Of a stretch of DNA of 35,379 nucleotides, positions 33,951-35,379 are shown one piece after another (within the stretch, counting starts at the first letter, position 1; the number at the start of each line of letters is the position of its first letter). The translations under genes and the position numbers were made by a program. The notes beneath the pieces are model-generated. The model had not been told where the DNA came from, made no database searches, and saw only the letters and a list, made by a program, of their open reading frames with translations. Location of the stretch: the NCBI GenBank assembly GCA_017406775.1, contig JAFQXV010000008.1, forward strand, positions 1 to 35,379. The letters are read 5' to 3'. This DNA is from Candidatus Saccharimonadota bacterium. GTDB taxonomy: Bacteria; Patescibacteriota; Saccharimonadia; Saccharimonadales; Saccharimonadaceae.

Positions 33951-35000
33951 TTATTCTGCCACCTTAAACAGCCCAGTATGTTTCTTACCGTCATAAATCA
34001 TGGTAGGAATACCTTTAACATGAATCTGATTTTCTACAATATCACGATTCTCGTTCATTTTAGTGGTAATTTCGTCTAGTTCGCTAATTTCACGGATTTC
34101 TTGAATTTTACCGTTATCTAACCCAGCCTCTTTTAGCCAGCTCTCTAGCTTAGCCCTAGCCTCCTCCTCGGAATACTCATCATTAAACATATTTTGATAC
34201 GAAATTTCATCGTGATTTTTGCCAGTATAAATCCGGTCTATAATTTTAAGAGCTAGCCCAGATTCTATTTGCTCTGCCGCAAACATATAGCGCACGATTA
34301 TGGCAGAATTTTTAAATTTAAAGTTCCCATCTGCATCCTGGATCGCAAAAGGTACCAGCCTTACGTTATAAGTATTAAAGAACCCAGCTTCCTTTTGGTT
34401 GCGATAAGAAATCATACAAACCGAGCAGCCTGGATCAAAGATGTCTACCGCCACTGGCGCATCCTCCGGCTCGTTCACTGCAATGTAGTTAAAGCTGTAA
34501 TCATCTGCATTATAAGAACGGAATTTATCCGGGATAGCCTCAAAAATCTCGCCCCATTCGGCAAACCAACGGCCGGTGGCCTCAAGAGGATTAGAGGGCT
34601 CACTTTCGTCGATCGAACAAACTTCCGAACCCAAAGAGCAAGCCGAGGGCTTAGTTACGTTGCAAGTCCCTAGCGCCCAAAGCGCCAGCAGCGATTTGAT
34701 AGAAATAATAATTGCCCATACTACCACCACCACAATCACTACCGACAAAATTTCTATCACGATAGAAAGCGGCTTAACCCAGTTAGGGTGTTTAATAATA
34801 ATTTTAGAAAGTAGTGTATTTTTAACATCATCTTTAAAGCCGGTTTCGCATTTTTGGAGGCGCATTTTAGTCCATAAACATCCCCAAGAACGCTTTAAAG
34901 TTTTAGTATAAGACTTCCAAAGCTTAGGCTTAAAAATCGACAGAATCGCCACAAACACCCCCACCAGTGCCAAGATAATAAACGCTGCAATACAAACCAT
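33951..35000 (-). CDS. Membrane-anchored DsbA-like thioredoxin-fold protein
   Basis: A 349-residue protein with two membrane helices (about residues 3-23 and 80-110) and an outside thioredoxin-fold domain. Seen: the active-site CxxC in FDPGCSVCMISY, and the cis-Pro region KGIPTMIYDG near the C-terminus with a last strand KHTGLF. An additional cysteine pair (CNVTKPSACSLGSEVC) precedes the domain. It should form or exchange disulfides in exported proteins, such as the Cys-rich cutinase-VWA and FISUMP proteins here (inference). TGGTATAAT (35007-35015) is six bases before the ATG. No DsbB/VKOR gene is in the window, though the N-terminal membrane part might take part. Confidence 0.87.
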   Translation of the reverse strand: MVCIAAFIILALVGVFVAILSIFKPKLWKSYTKTLKRSWGCLWTKMRLQKCETGFKDDVKNTLLSKIIIKHPNWVKPLSIVIEILSVVIVVVVVWAIIISIKSLLALWALGTCNVTKPSACSLGSEVCSIDESEPSNPLEATGRWFAEWGEIFEAIPDKFRSYNADDYSFNYIAVNEPEDAPVAVDIFDPGCSVCMISYRNQKEAGFFNTYNVRLVPFAIQDADGNFKFKNSAIIVRYMFAAEQIESGLALKIIDRIYTGKNHDEISYQNMFNDEYSEEEARAKLESWLKEAGLDNGKIQEIREISELDEITTKMNENRDIVENQIHVKGIPTMIYDGKKHTGLFKVAE

Positions 35001-35006
35001 GACAAT

Positions 35007-35015
35007 ATTATACCA
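35007..35015 (-). promoter_or_regulatory. Leaderless-type promoter of the DsbA-like gene
   Basis: Minus-strand TGGTATAAT, six bases before the ATG at 35000. Confidence 0.7.
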
Positions 35016-35065
35016 TAACGCTGTCGCAGAAATCTAAAGTTCCGTGGGGCTCTTCACAAAACAAA

Positions 35066-35379
35066 CTACGAACCCGTAACCATACACCTAGCCATCCTAC
35101 CGTAATACTTAGTGCTGCTAATGGTACCAGGGTTAACACTACTACTGCCGAAGACCATACTGTAGGCGCCGTTACTATTGCCGGCCGTAGAAGACCAATA
35201 GCCGCCGTAAGAACTACGACCGCTAATAGACGTACCATAAACGTAGCCAGAGTAGACAAAATTCTGAGGATAAGAACGTAATTTGTTAGATGCAGTTCCA
35301 TCGGTAATATTTTGGTCATTATTAAGTTTATAATTTAAATAATAGAATCCTCCAGACGTATTGCCACCCTTAGTGCCAG
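35066..35379 (-). CDS. FISUMP-type surface protein, C-terminal part (gene runs off the window)
   Basis: A 103-residue C-terminal part read from the window edge to TAG at 35066. The frame gives GGFYYLNYKL near the start, then KLRSYPQNFVYSGYVYG, SSYGGYWSSTAGNSNGAYSM, VFGSSSVNPG and RMARCMVTGS at the end. The pattern NFxxSGxxxG...GxYWSST...AYxMxFxSSxVNP...GxxxRC is that of the Fibrobacter succinogenes major paralogous domain (FISUMP), common as secreted repeats in Saccharibacteria. It has no ATG within the window, and an overlapping ORF in another frame (35008-35319) hides it. The N-terminus, with signal peptide expected, lies beyond the edge. Exact function unknown; likely surface or host contact. 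Confidence 0.85.
   Translation of the reverse strand, partial: GTKGGNTSGGFYYLNYKLNNDQNITDGTASNKLRSYPQNFVYSGYVYGTSISGRSSYGGYWSSTAGNSNGAYSMVFGSSSVNPGTISSTKYYGRMARCMVTGS

Noticed and set aside
35008-35319. 103-codon ORF in another frame at the right edge
   Set aside because: Its translation is low-complexity Val/Leu/Thr without family signs, and it lies over the FISUMP frame, which has clear motifs.

Overview
The window reads as a piece of a Candidatus Saccharibacteria (TM7 / Patescibacteria) chromosome. Supporting signs are the low GC content, tight packing with many 1-20 bp overlaps, standard stop use (TGA ends the gene at 24535-24966), conserved but unannotated small proteins, a FISUMP-type surface protein, a secreted cutinase-VWA protein ending in APNTG, and reduced forms of DnaX and RecR. 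No tRNA, rRNA, CRISPR or transposase gene was recognised. The assignment is an inference from gene content; no 16S gene is present.

Layout. 1-5.9 kb: a small basic membrane protein, then cysteine desulfurase and MnmA (sulfur supply and U34 thiolation), a small membrane protein, TatD and TypA/BipA. 5.9-7.8 kb: a tiny Cys/His protein and the cutinase-VWA protein. 8.0-9.8 kb: dCMP deaminase, uracil-DNA glycosylase and dTMP kinase. 10.0-15.7 kb (minus): AI-2E family membrane protein, LPG-synthase-type flippase, and the two halves of a heterodimeric ABC exporter. 15.8-19.9 kb: QueH, a cation efflux protein, QueA and Tgt. 19.9-20.8 kb: a VbhT-like Fic toxin with an antitoxin that joins a RelB/DinJ-type DNA-binding part to a VbhA-like inhibitory part. 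20.85-21.29 kb: non-coding, with a strong promoter, a candidate small RNA and short conserved-looking peptides in other frames. 21.3-24.5 kb (minus): DHH phosphoesterase, alpha/beta hydrolase, CysS. 24.5-27.9 kb: PGP-phosphatase-like HAD protein, PgsA, CdsA and an acyl-activating ligase, which together form a phosphatidylglycerol module fed by scavenged fatty acids. 28.1-33.7 kb (minus): a small conserved protein, DnaX, DnaB, a GT-C type glycosyltransferase, YbaB and RecR. 34-35.4 kb: a membrane-anchored DsbA-like protein and the end of a FISUMP protein missed by ATG-based gene calling.

Two patterns run through the whole window. First, GC-rich palindromic elements of about 70-150 bp recur. 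Four share a core of about 29 nt with a covarying inner hairpin, but their outer arms differ completely from copy to copy while being complementary within each copy. Five palindromes sit in frame inside tRNA-related genes (mnmA twice, queA, tgt, cysS) and three lie between genes. Second, about sixteen transcription units have a TGnTAnAAT-like extended -10 (two have a plain -10 with a -35) 6-10 nt before the start codon, which predicts leaderless mRNAs. Shine-Dalgarno sequences appear mainly at internal operon genes and a few leadered ones.
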